The notes under the pieces are model-generated. The model had not been told where the DNA came from and did no database searches. It saw only the letters and a program-made list of their open reading frames with translations. Positions 30,953-39,195 of a DNA stretch of 47,406 nucleotides are shown one piece after another. Both the position numbers and the translations under genes were made by a program. Source of the DNA: Anaerolineae bacterium. GTDB taxonomy: Bacteria > Chloroflexota > Anaerolineae > UBA1429. The first letter of the stretch is position 1. Every line of letters begins with the position of its first letter. The DNA lies in contig SLPC01000168.1 of assembly GCA_007132185.1 (NCBI GenBank), positions 1 through 47,406 on the forward strand. Reading direction: 5' to 3'.

Positions 30953-33900
30953 GTGAGTTCCTTTGTGCATCTGCATGTTCACAGCGAGTTTTCACTCCTG
31001 GATGGCCTGGCGCGGCTACCAGACCTGTGTGAACGTGCCCGAGAGCTTGGCATGAACGCCCTCGCTCTCACCGACCACGGCTCGATGTACGGTATGATCA
31101 AGTTCCACCACGCCGCCGAGGCCGCCGGCATCAAGCCGATCTATGGCTGCGAGGTGTACCAGGCGCGCCGCCGTCTGCACCAGAGGGACGCCAAGCTGGA
31201 TGCTCGCTCTCACCACCTCGTCCTGCTGGCCGCCAACATGACCGGTTACCAGAACCTGCTCAAGCTGGTCACCATCGCCAATATGGAGGGCTTTTACTAC
31301 CGCCCCCGTATCGACCGTGAGCTGCTTGCCGAGCACAGCGACGGCCTGATCTGCCTCAGCGGGTGCATCTCGGGCCAGGTGGCCTCGCAGGTGCAGGAGG
31401 GACAGCTCGATCAAGCCCGTCGCACGGTGGCCTGGTTCAAGGACCTGTTTGGCCCAGACCGCTATTTCATCGAGTTGCAGCGCCATGCCGGCGTCCCCGC
31501 GTTGGAGCAGATCAACACCCAGTTGGCCGCGCTCGCCCGTGAAGCCGGCATTCGGTGCGTCGCCACCAACGACGTTCACTATGTCTTGCGCGAGAACGCC
31601 TTTGCCCAGGAGCTGCTCCTGGCTCTTCAGACCAACACCACCATGTCCGACCCGTCCCGCATGCAGATGGGTAGCGACGACTATTATCTGATGTCACCCG
31701 ACGAGATGCGCAAGGTGATGGTCGACTATCCCGAGGCGGTCGAGAACACCCAATGGGTCGCCGACCAGTGCAACGTGGACCTCGGCTTTCAGGGCTATCG
31801 CCTGCCCCGCTTTCCCGTGCCCGAGCCCCATTCGGCGGGCGAGTATCTGCGCGAGCTGTGCATCCAGGGCCTGCATGCCCGCTACGACGAGATCACGCCC
31901 GAGCTCCAGGAGCGCTTGGATTTCGAGCTGCAGGTGATCCACGACATGGGTTTCGACGACTATTTCCTCATTAATGAGGATCTGGTGCGCTGGGCCAAAA
32001 GAGAAGCCAAGATGCTCGTGGGCCCTGGGCGCGGGTCGGTGGGAGGCAGCATCGTCGCCTATGCTCTGGGCATCACCGACATCGAGCCTCTGGACCTGGG
32101 GCTGATCTTTGAGCGATTCCTGAACCCGGGCCGCATCACCATGCCGGACATCGATCTGGACTATCCCGAGGACCGCCGCCAGGAGGTGATCGAGTATCTC
32201 GTCCGTCGCTATGGCGAGGACCGCACCTCCCAGATCGCGACCTTTGGCACCATGGCTGCGCGCGGCGCGATCCGCGACGTAGGCCGCGCCCTGGGCATCC
32301 CCCTCAGCGAGGTGGACCATGTTGCCAAACTGATTCCCTCGGGCCCCAAAAAGACAATCCAGGATGGCCTCGACGCGGTGCCCGAACTGCGCGAGCTTTA
32401 CGAAACAAAGCCATACATCCGCAAGCTCATCGACTCGTCGCTGTCGGTGCAGGGCGTCTCGCGTCATTTTTCCACCCACGCGGCAGGTGTCCTGATCGCC
32501 GACCGGCCGCTGGTCGAGTACACGCCGCTGCAGCGCGCCCCCCGGGGCGAGGGCATCATCTCGCAATTCTGCATGTCCGACGTCGAAGATATCGGCTTGC
32601 TCAAGCTGGACGTCCTCGGCCTCTCGACCCTCACGGTGCTCGATCGGGCCTTTCGCTGGATTCGCCGCACCCATGGCATCGAGCTGACTCAGGAAGACAT
32701 CCCGATGGACGACCCCGACAGCTATGCGCTGCTCTCCTCGGGCGAAGTCACGGGCATCTTTCAGGTCGAAAGCGAGGGCATGCGGCGGGTGCTGCGCGAC
32801 ATGCAGCCCACCGAGTTCACCGACATTATCGCCATCTTGGGGCTCTATCGCCCCGGCCCCATGGCGTCCATCCCCGAGTACATCGACCGGCGCTTTGGCC
32901 GCAAGCCCGTGAGCTATACGCACCCATCGCTGGAGCCGATCCTCTCCGAGACCTTTGGCATCATCGTCTACCAGGAGCAGGTGATCCAGATCGCCACCGA
33001 TCTGGCGGGTTTCACCGCCTCTGAGGCCGATCTGATGCGCCGCGCCATGGGCAAGAAAAAGGCCGACGTCATGGAGCAGCAAAAGGTCCAGTTCGTCGAG
33101 GGTTGTGTCCACAAGGGCATCCCCCGCGACGTGGCCGAGGGAATCTTTGCCGATATCGAGACCTTTGCCGATTATGGCTTTAACAAGTCCCACGGGGCGG
33201 CCTATGCCGTCATCACCCTGCAGACCGCCTACCTAAAGGCCCACTACCCCGTCGAGTTCATGGCGGCCCTGCTGTCGGTCGAGCGCGGCAACCTGGACAA
33301 GGTCGCCCTGTTCGTGAGCGAATGCCGCCGCCTGGGCATCGAGGTGCGGCCGCCCGATGTGAACGCCTCTGGGGTGGACTTTGCGGTAGAGCCGCTCGAG
33401 TGGAAGACAGCGGAAGAACGTCACGATCTCTTGGAAGCCGAGGGCCTGGCCATCCGCTTTGGCCTGGGCGCCATCAAGAACGTGGGCGACGGACCGGCTC
33501 AGGTCATTGTGTCATCGCGCATGGACACATCTGCCGAGGATGACGAACCATCAGAGGGCGAAGAGTCGTTCGACGATCTGGAGGCCCTGGTCAACCGGGT
33601 GGACCTGCGCCAGATCAACAAGCGCGTTCTCGAGTGCCTCGTGCGAGCCGGCGTCATGGACTCGCTGGGCGAACGCAACGCCCTGCTGGCCTCGCTGGAT
33701 CAGATGATCGCCGTCAGCCAGGAGGTGCACAGCGCCCGCGAGGTGGGCCAGCGCAGCCTGTTCGACCTGGGCCCCGAAATCATGGGCCAGGATAGCGGCG
33801 CTCGTATCACCCTGCCCACCAGCATCCCACCCCTGCCCGAAAAGCAGCGTCTCGCCGACGAAAAGGAACTGATCGGCTGTTACCTGTCATCCCACCCCCT

Positions 33901-34498
33901 GGATGTGCTGACTCAATTTGTGGATCCGCGCCTGACGCCGCTGGCCGAGCTCGATCCGATGCTGGGCAACGATCCGGTGACCGTAGCGGGCGTTTTGAGC
34001 AGCATTCGGGTCATTACGACACGCAAGGGCGATCCCATGGCCTTTGCCCAGCTCGAGGATCTCTCCGGTAGCATGGAGGCCGTATTCTTTCCGCGCACCT
34101 ACGAGGCGGCCAGGGCCCAGATCAATGATGGCGATCTGGTCCTGATCAAGGGCAAACCCAACGAGCGCAACGAGGCCCTCAACCTGATTGTAGACGAGAT
34201 CTCTCCCTACAGCCTTCCGCCAGGAGCGAAAAAGCGCCAGCCCGCCGTACGCCAGGCCAAGCGCCTCACAGTTCGCATTGACGTCAACGGCAACGGCCCT
34301 GACTCGGCTCAGATCGCGAGCCAGGCTCTGGATGTATTGGACGACGCCCCTGGCGATGTGCCCTTTTACTTTTTGCTCCAGACCCCGGAAGGGCGAGTGC
34401 AGCTCGAATTCAAGACAGGCACACGCTACTCGCCCCAGCTAGAGCGCTCACTTCAGGCGCTGATCGGCCAGGATTGCGTGCGCGTCGAGTGGGCCTGA
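30953..34498 (+). CDS. dnaE: DNA polymerase III alpha subunit
   Basis: 1181 residues, normal for DnaE. An N-terminal PHP domain (HLHVHSEFSLLDG, LTDHGSMYG) is followed by the polymerase core: GPGRGSVGGSIVAYAL, the catalytic Asp pair in PDIDLDYPEDRR, the third Asp in LLKLDVLGLSTLT, then the FNKSHGAAYAV segment, a helix-hairpin-helix region and an OB domain (VTVAGVLSSIRVI). This is the replicative polymerase. I choose the GTG at 30953 because GGAGGG lies 4 bases before it and the protein then begins SSFVHLHVHSE as in other DnaE proteins; ATGs further up (30914, 30929) have no such site. The propeller-NTPase gene follows after 29 bases. Confidence 0.95.
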   Translation: MSSFVHLHVHSEFSLLDGLARLPDLCERARELGMNALALTDHGSMYGMIKFHHAAEAAGIKPIYGCEVYQARRRLHQRDAKLDARSHHLVLLAANMTGYQNLLKLVTIANMEGFYYRPRIDRELLAEHSDGLICLSGCISGQVASQVQEGQLDQARRTVAWFKDLFGPDRYFIELQRHAGVPALEQINTQLAALAREAGIRCVATNDVHYVLRENAFAQELLLALQTNTTMSDPSRMQMGSDDYYLMSPDEMRKVMVDYPEAVENTQWVADQCNVDLGFQGYRLPRFPVPEPHSAGEYLRELCIQGLHARYDEITPELQERLDFELQVIHDMGFDDYFLINEDLVRWAKREAKMLVGPGRGSVGGSIVAYALGITDIEPLDLGLIFERFLNPGRITMPDIDLDYPEDRRQEVIEYLVRRYGEDRTSQIATFGTMAARGAIRDVGRALGIPLSEVDHVAKLIPSGPKKTIQDGLDAVPELRELYETKPYIRKLIDSSLSVQGVSRHFSTHAAGVLIADRPLVEYTPLQRAPRGEGIISQFCMSDVEDIGLLKLDVLGLSTLTVLDRAFRWIRRTHGIELTQEDIPMDDPDSYALLSSGEVTGIFQVESEGMRRVLRDMQPTEFTDIIAILGLYRPGPMASIPEYIDRRFGRKPVSYTHPSLEPILSETFGIIVYQEQVIQIATDLAGFTASEADLMRRAMGKKKADVMEQQKVQFVEGCVHKGIPRDVAEGIFADIETFADYGFNKSHGAAYAVITLQTAYLKAHYPVEFMAALLSVERGNLDKVALFVSECRRLGIEVRPPDVNASGVDFAVEPLEWKTAEERHDLLEAEGLAIRFGLGAIKNVGDGPAQVIVSSRMDTSAEDDEPSEGEESFDDLEALVNRVDLRQINKRVLECLVRAGVMDSLGERNALLASLDQMIAVSQEVHSAREVGQRSLFDLGPEIMGQDSGARITLPTSIPPLPEKQRLADEKELIGCYLSSHPLDVLTQFVDPRLTPLAELDPMLGNDPVTVAGVLSSIRVITTRKGDPMAFAQLEDLSGSMEAVFFPRTYEAARAQINDGDLVLIKGKPNERNEALNLIVDEISPYSLPPGAKKRQPAVRQAKRLTVRIDVNGNGPDSAQIASQALDVLDDAPGDVPFYFLLQTPEGRVQLEFKTGTRYSPQLERSLQALIGQDCVRVEWA

Positions 34499-34527
34499 TG
34501 AACGCCAACGGGGAGAGACGCTGACGC

Positions 34528-37455
34528 ATGCAATCGCCAAGAGGGCGCTTCTGGACCATGCTGGGCGGCTCTGCTGTCCTGCTGTTGCTGGCGGGGGGAC
34601 TCTCCTTGCTGACCGCCTCACGCGACGCCGTCCCCTCGCAGAGCAGTCGTGCATGGCCCTCTGGCGTTCATACGGCCCTTGCCGTGCACCCTACCGCCCT
34701 TGACCAGTTGGCTCTAGCCACGGACGAGGGCCTATTCCTCAGCCATGACCGGGGCACCACCTGGCGAGCCCTCCCCTGGCCCGACGAGATCGGCCCCGTC
34801 ACCCGGCTCTTGTTTGCCCATGGCAGCGTGGATACCCTATACGCCGCTGGTCCCACGGGCCTGGCCATGTCCCGTGACGGCGGTCACAGCTGGCAATCCG
34901 CCGGCGCGTTAGCGGGGCTGCCCCTCAGCGCTCTGGCAAGCAGCCCCGCCGATGGCGCCCTCTATGCCGCCGCAGCCGGCCGCCTCTGGCGCAACGGTGA
35001 TCTTGGCTCGGTCTGGATCGAGCTCATGGCGCCCCTGAGAGCCGGCAACATCCATGCGTTGGCGCCCCATCCCATCAGCCCTCATGTGCTCTATGCCGGG
35101 GCCGAGGGCGGCCTCTATGTCTCGGGGGATCGGGGCACAAGCTGGCATCCCATCCGGGAGAACGGCCTGCATGGGGCGATCGCGTGGCTGGCGGTGGCGC
35201 GGATCGACGATCAAACGCAGATCGTGGCCGGAGGCGGGGATAACGTCTGGATCTCCGACAATGATGGTGCCACCTGGGTGCCTCTGGCGGCCTCACACTG
35301 GATAGCCTTGAGAGAACAGGCCAACTGGCCCCCGTTGCCTGTAGCTGCGCAACAGAGTGTGGCGCTTTGGGTTGCGCTGACCGGTGAACCCCTCTCGGCC
35401 TGGCCTTCCCTGGCGCCTGACGAACGCCCCCTCCTGGCGGCCGTGACCCAGGACGCCCCCTATCATCTCTACTTGGGCACCCAGCGCGCGCTGTACGGGC
35501 TACACGCTGGACAAGGCGCCTGGCAGGACCTCGGCGCGCAGCAGGTCGATAGCGCCCCGATCGGCAGCGACTCTTTCGGAGGGCTGGCGGCGCTGCCACC
35601 CTTTTTGGCGAGCGCGGGACTCTTGTTGGGGGTTGGGGCGGCCGGGGCCCAATGGCTGGGGCGCATCAGGTCCCGCAGGCAACGCAGCGCTCCGCTCGAG
35701 CACGGTGAAGAGCGCTGGGACGACATCATCGCCGGGACGCTCCTGCGCCACCAACAGGTGACGCCCGAGCTGCTGGAGCGCATCCCCGCCCAGGCTCGCG
35801 TGCGTGCCATGATCCGCTACGTCGATGCCCATTCGGAGCAGGCCCTTGACCTGTACGAGCATCCGCCCCTCATCGCGCCGGCTCATGGCGACAGGCTACG
35901 ACAGTTCATCGACATGTGGAGCAGATTGGTTGACGACCTGAACGGCAAAGTCGCGGCGGCCGGGGCCTCGCGTCTCGTCGAGCACCTGTGCGCCCTGTTA
36001 GCCTTTGAGCCGATAGAGCACCGCGTCCGCGGCCCCCTGGCGGCCTACATGGTCGAGGCGCCTGCTCTGCAGCTCAGCCTGCCAGCCCGCTTTCCCATCA
36101 TCCTCCTGCTCAAAGCGGATGTGACCCGTGACGATCTGCCTACGATTCGCGCTCTCATGTCGGCTCTCAAGGCTGTTTCGTTCTTTGCGCTGCTGATTCC
36201 TGTGGCCGATCCCCCGGATGGCATAAATCCAGGTAATGCGCTACAGGCCCTGCAGCGCGCCAGCACCGAGGACCTGGTCGTGCTGGACTATGCGGCGCTC
36301 TGTGGCCTGCACCTGGCCGCCGATCCCCAGGCTCATCTGGTGCAGAGCATCCTGGGCCAGGTGGACCTTTCCGTCGTCTCCCCGTATGTCCAATCGGGAC
36401 CCGTGCCAATGCACATGTTCTATGGCCGCGACCACGAGATCAAGCTGATCCTACGCACCCTGCAGGATCGCAGCTGCGCCATTCTCGGTGGCCGCAAGAT
36501 CGGCAAGACCTCGGTGCTCAATAGCGTGTACCATCAGTTGCAGCGTATGGGCAGCTTTGCACCCAGCTATATCGACTGTCACCATGTCACCAACTATCAG
36601 GCATTTTTCCAGGCGCTCTCGGCTGCCTGCAACATACCGATCGAGTCGGCGACCCCTGACCTACTGCGGCGCGTGGTCGTTCGACTGCGCCGGCGGCAGG
36701 AGAACACCAACCGTGCCCTCGTCCTGTTGCTCGACGAGGTGGACCTTCTCTTGCGCCACGATCTACAGCAGGGCGTGCCCCTCTTGAGCGTATTCCGTGC
36801 TCTCTCCCAAGAAAAGCTCTGTCGCTTTGTCCTCTGTGGGGAGCGTGTTCTGAACAGTGCCCTGGGCGATCATGACTCGCCCCTGCATGACTCTTGTAGC
36901 CCCGTGCGGCTGGGATACTTGCAGGAGCGAGATGCGCGTTGGATCGTCCAAGAACCCATGCGCGAGCTGGGAATCGCCTTTGAGACGCCCGAGACCATGC
37001 TGCAAGAGATCGTCACGCTCTCGGGCTGCCATCCCAATATCGTGCAGGCCATCTGCCAGCAGCTGATAGAACGCGTCTCCCAGCGCGAGGAGCGCGTGAT
37101 CCGCGCCGAGGATCTGGCCTGGGTCAGGGGTTCGACCGAGTTTCGCGATCTCTTTTTCGAGGTCAGTTGGGGCAATGCCACCACCCTGGAGCGGCTCATT
37201 ACCGTGCTCATGACCGAGCACGAGCACTTTGGGCCGCAACAGATGCTCGATGCCCTCTATGCCGTGGGGATCACCGTCAGCAACAGCGAGCTGGCAGTTG
37301 CCTTGGAGGGCCTCATACTGACCTCTTTGCTCAAGCAGCAGGGGTCCCAGCTTACCTTTACGACGCCAGCATTCGGGCGCGTGCTCAGGGAAGCGGGGCT
37401 GACCGAGGGTTTCCGCGAGAGCCTGCTGTCCAGGCTGCGGGAAGAGCGGGGGTAG
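34528..37455 (+). CDS. Membrane-spanning Asp-box propeller/STAND-like NTPase fusion
   Basis: 975 residues in four parts. Residues 10-30 are a hydrophobic signal anchor. Residues 40-350 hold Asp-box repeats (SHDRGTTW, SRDGGHSW, SGDRGTSW, SDNDGATW), expected outside the membrane. Residues about 359-377 form a second membrane helix, which brings the rest into the cytoplasm. Residues 400-975 contain an NTPase: Walker A GGRKIGKTS at 654-662 and Walker B LVLLLDEVDLLL around 736-739, preceded by the FYGRDHEIKLIL entry motif and followed by a winged-helix-like tail. This looks like a receptor that senses something outside and signals through a STAND/AAA-type ATPase. It starts 29 bases after dnaE, but the two are probably not functionally related. 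The ligand and output are unknown. Confidence 0.85.
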   Translation: MQSPRGRFWTMLGGSAVLLLLAGGLSLLTASRDAVPSQSSRAWPSGVHTALAVHPTALDQLALATDEGLFLSHDRGTTWRALPWPDEIGPVTRLLFAHGSVDTLYAAGPTGLAMSRDGGHSWQSAGALAGLPLSALASSPADGALYAAAAGRLWRNGDLGSVWIELMAPLRAGNIHALAPHPISPHVLYAGAEGGLYVSGDRGTSWHPIRENGLHGAIAWLAVARIDDQTQIVAGGGDNVWISDNDGATWVPLAASHWIALREQANWPPLPVAAQQSVALWVALTGEPLSAWPSLAPDERPLLAAVTQDAPYHLYLGTQRALYGLHAGQGAWQDLGAQQVDSAPIGSDSFGGLAALPPFLASAGLLLGVGAAGAQWLGRIRSRRQRSAPLEHGEERWDDIIAGTLLRHQQVTPELLERIPAQARVRAMIRYVDAHSEQALDLYEHPPLIAPAHGDRLRQFIDMWSRLVDDLNGKVAAAGASRLVEHLCALLAFEPIEHRVRGPLAAYMVEAPALQLSLPARFPIILLLKADVTRDDLPTIRALMSALKAVSFFALLIPVADPPDGINPGNALQALQRASTEDLVVLDYAALCGLHLAADPQAHLVQSILGQVDLSVVSPYVQSGPVPMHMFYGRDHEIKLILRTLQDRSCAILGGRKIGKTSVLNSVYHQLQRMGSFAPSYIDCHHVTNYQAFFQALSAACNIPIESATPDLLRRVVVRLRRRQENTNRALVLLLDEVDLLLRHDLQQGVPLLSVFRALSQEKLCRFVLCGERVLNSALGDHDSPLHDSCSPVRLGYLQERDARWIVQEPMRELGIAFETPETMLQEIVTLSGCHPNIVQAICQQLIERVSQREERVIRAEDLAWVRGSTEFRDLFFEVSWGNATTLERLITVLMTEHEHFGPQQMLDALYAVGITVSNSELAVALEGLILTSLLKQQGSQLTFTTPAFGRVLREAGLTEGFRESLLSRLREERG

Positions 37456-37806
37456 CAGCCACGGCGTGTTACGGCGATGGCCGCATCAATCGGCGCCGCC
37501 GCAATGCGCGAATGGTCACTGCTGTGAATTATCATACTGACGCATTAGTCGGCGCCGCCGCGACGAGCAAATGGTCACTGCTATGAATTACCATACTGAC
37601 GCATTAGTCGGCGCCGCCGCGACGAGCAAATGGTCACTGCTGTGAATTATCATACTGACGCATTAGTCGGCGCCGCCGCGACGAGCAAATGGTCACTGCT
37701 ATGAATTATCATACTGACGCATTAGTCGGCGCCGCCGCGACGAGCAAATGGTCCTTGCTGTGAATTATCATACTGACGTATCAATCGGCGCAACCGAGCC
37801 AAAAGT
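37453..37806. repeat. 59-bp tandem repeat array (about six units)
   Basis: Units start at 37512, 37571, 37630, 37689 and 37748, exactly 59 bases apart; a degenerate unit at 37453 begins at the stop codon of the preceding gene. Inner units differ only at one or two positions (G/A and T/C alternation). The 59-base period is not a multiple of three, so open frames across it are not coding. Each unit holds a palindromic CGGCGCCG. The last unit diverges in its second half, where it becomes the 3' end of the 76-residue gene on the minus strand. Confidence 0.95.
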
Positions 37807-38011
37807 GGTGCGGGAGAATATCAGCTGCGGCATGCAGGCGCAGACCCGCCTCATCGGCTTGCTCCTGCCCCGGCGTATTGAGGTTGAGATAGCAGACATT
37901 GGGCGGGCGCCCATATTTCTGCTCATAATGGCGCGCAGCAAGCGAGAGCTTGACCGATAGAGGGCGATCGGGCGCATTGTCGAACCATAACATACCAACC
38001 TGAAGAGCCAT
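37781..38011 (-). CDS. Small uncharacterised protein behind a LexA-type promoter
   Basis: 76 residues, no family assigned. It has an N-terminal LQVGMLWFDNAPDRPL strand, a basic helix (KLSLAARHYEQKYGRPP), an NVCYLNL core strand, a variable polar stretch, and an ADILPHHFWLGCAD tail. It looks like a compact soluble protein with no membrane segment. The block YGRPPNVCYLN reads as conserved rather than random. The ATG at 38011 has only a weak ribosome site (AAAGAGA). It sits about 130 bases after a strong promoter carrying LexA-like boxes, so DNA-damage induction is likely. The 3' end lies in the last unit of the 59-bp repeat array, and the inner units resemble copies of this gene's tail. Confidence 0.65.
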   Translation of the reverse strand: MALQVGMLWFDNAPDRPLSVKLSLAARHYEQKYGRPPNVCYLNLNTPGQEQADEAGLRLHAAADILPHHFWLGCAD

Positions 38012-38130
38012 GAGCCAGTCTCTTTCTACATCGATATAGGAGATGAGCGGAGGCGGCCGATGATTGGCTGTCAGCGTTGTGGATAGAGCGCTGAAAGTGA
38101 ACGCCGCATAATGGGTATACGGCCGCCCCC

Positions 38131-38146
38131 TAGAACCTTTGTTCTA
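38131..38146. promoter_or_regulatory. Second LexA-like operator
   Basis: TAGAACctttGTTCTA is a perfect inverted repeat containing the GAAC-N4-GTTC core. On the minus strand it lies just after the -10, covering the expected transcription start. Confidence 0.65.
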
Positions 38147-38151
38147 ATGCC

Positions 38152-38180
38152 AGTATATACGAACATTTGTTCGTTGTCAA
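38152..38180 (-). promoter_or_regulatory. Consensus promoter with LexA-type box in its spacer
   Basis: On the minus strand TTGACA (38180-38175), 17 bases, TATACT (38157-38152). The spacer contains CGAACatttGTTCG (38160-38173), a perfect match to the Bacillus-type SOS box CGAAC-N4-GTTCG. A repressor bound there would block RNA polymerase directly. The direction points to the 76-residue gene; the cyclophilin-like gene runs the other way. Confidence 0.8.
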
Positions 38181-38215
38181 GGTCCGATGGTAACGATTCT
38201 TGAAAGGAGTATCCT

Positions 38216-38587
38216 ATGCGCAAGATACGCATCACAGCAGGCGACGTGACCGCTGAGGCAACCCTGGATGACAGCGCCACCGCCGATGCCATCTGGGACG
38301 CCCTGCCCCTGGAAGCTCGCGCCAGCACCTGGGGAGAAGAAATCTATTTCGGCATCCCCGTCTATGTCGACGAGGAGGACGGCCAGGAGGTCGTCGAGCT
38401 AGGCGATCTGGGCTATTGGCCGCCCGGGCACGCCTTTTGCATCTTTTTCGGGCGCACGCCCATGAGCCGTGGCAACGAGATTCGCCCCGCCAGTGCGGTG
38501 AATGTCTTTGGGCGCGTGGAGGGGGATCCCAAGGCGTTCACCAGTGTACCCTCGGGGGCCAACGTCAAGCTAGAGCGCGTGGAGTAG
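38216..38587 (+). CDS. Cyclophilin-like fold protein (TM1367 family)
   Basis: 123 residues, complete. The run TWGEEIYFGIPVYVDEEDG, then ELGDLGYWPPGHAFCIFFG and RTPMS, and finally PASAVNVFGRVEGDP match the small family of Thermotoga TM1367, a beta-barrel with a cyclophilin-like fold. No prolyl isomerase activity has been shown for the family and its role is unknown. AAAGGAG lies 6-7 bases before the ATG. Upstream lies the LexA-type regulatory region, about 40 bases away, but the promoter there faces the opposite strand, so joint regulation is uncertain. Confidence 0.85.
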   Translation: MRKIRITAGDVTAEATLDDSATADAIWDALPLEARASTWGEEIYFGIPVYVDEEDGQEVVELGDLGYWPPGHAFCIFFGRTPMSRGNEIRPASAVNVFGRVEGDPKAFTSVPSGANVKLERVE

Positions 38588-38625
38588 ACAAGGAGGCTGA
38601 TCGGGGGAGCAGAGGCGCTCTCGGG

Positions 38626-39060
38626 CTATTCTCCTCCGTTCGCCTGCAGGAGGGCCATCTCCCTGCTGGCGAGATCCCGCAGCGTCGTGGATTCCAGGAC
38701 AGATAGCATCTGATTCTGGGCTCGACGGAAGACGGGACGCAGGGCGCAGGTATCCTGGAGATCGCAGATCTCCCAGGGAGTCAGACAGCGACACAGGGCA
38801 ATGGGCCCCTCGATCAGCTCGACGATCTCGCGCAGGGTGATCTGCTCGGGGGGGCGCGCCAGAGAAAAGCCTCCCTTGGCGCCGCGATGGGAGCGCAGGA
38901 TGCCGCCCTTGGCCAGGTCCTGCAGGATCTTGGCCAGGTAGCTCTCAGAGACGCCTTCCTCGCGGGCAATGTCGGCCACCAGAACCACCGCATCTATAGG
39001 TTGCTTGGCCAGATAGATCACGCCCCTGGCCCCATAGTCGGTTCCTTTGGTCAGGCGCAA
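38626..39060 (-). CDS. Rrf2-family transcriptional regulator with cysteine cluster
   Basis: 144 residues from the TTG at 39060 (AGGAGG 6 bases upstream; family members start MRLTKxxDYA). A winged-helix N-terminus (RLTKGTDYGARGVIYLA, SESYLAKILQDLAKGGILRSHRG) is followed by the effector region with Cys-x-Cys and two further Cys (RCLTPWEICDLQDTC), as in iron-sulfur sensing Rrf2 proteins such as IscR or NsrR. It likely binds an Fe-S cluster and responds to redox or nitrosative stress. It is divergent from the flavoprotein gene and probably regulates that promoter. It converges with the cyclophilin-like gene. An ATG 8 codons upstream has no ribosome site. Confidence 0.88.
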   Translation of the reverse strand: MRLTKGTDYGARGVIYLAKQPIDAVVLVADIAREEGVSESYLAKILQDLAKGGILRSHRGAKGGFSLARPPEQITLREIVELIEGPIALCRCLTPWEICDLQDTCALRPVFRRAQNQMLSVLESTTLRDLASREMALLQANGGE

Positions 39061-39096
39061 GGTCTGCCTCCTCTGGTTCGCCATAATCTGTGGCGT

Positions 39097-39125
39097 ATTC
39101 TATCATACAGGCAGGCAAGATACAA
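39097..39125 (-). promoter_or_regulatory. Promoter of the Rrf2 regulator gene
   Basis: On the minus strand TTGTAT (39125-39120), 17 bases, TAGAAT (39102-39097). A second TTGACA lies upstream on the same strand (39172-39167) followed 20 bases later by GATAAT; that long spacing is poor for sigma70 alone. Confidence 0.5.
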
Positions 39126-39195
39126 GATAGAGCGACACCTATTATCCCGAGCCGCACCTTCCGGGGTGTCAACTCTGGATTCGAGGAGGGAAACC

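Noticed and set aside
37453-37806. CRISPR-like array
   Set aside because: The units are contiguous 59-bp tandem copies with no variable spacers, and no cas genes are present.
37512-37960. Open frames on the plus strand running through the repeats
   Set aside because: The 59-bp unit is not a multiple of three, so the frame changes in each copy; the only coherent gene here is the minus-strand 76-residue one.
38071-38109. 12-codon leader peptide before the 76-residue gene
   Set aside because: It has an ATG but no ribosome site.
38887-39195. N-terminal extension of the flavoprotein
   Set aside because: The extension is read through the opposite-strand Rrf2 gene; the ATG at 39196 has GAGGAGGG and starts the FAD motif.
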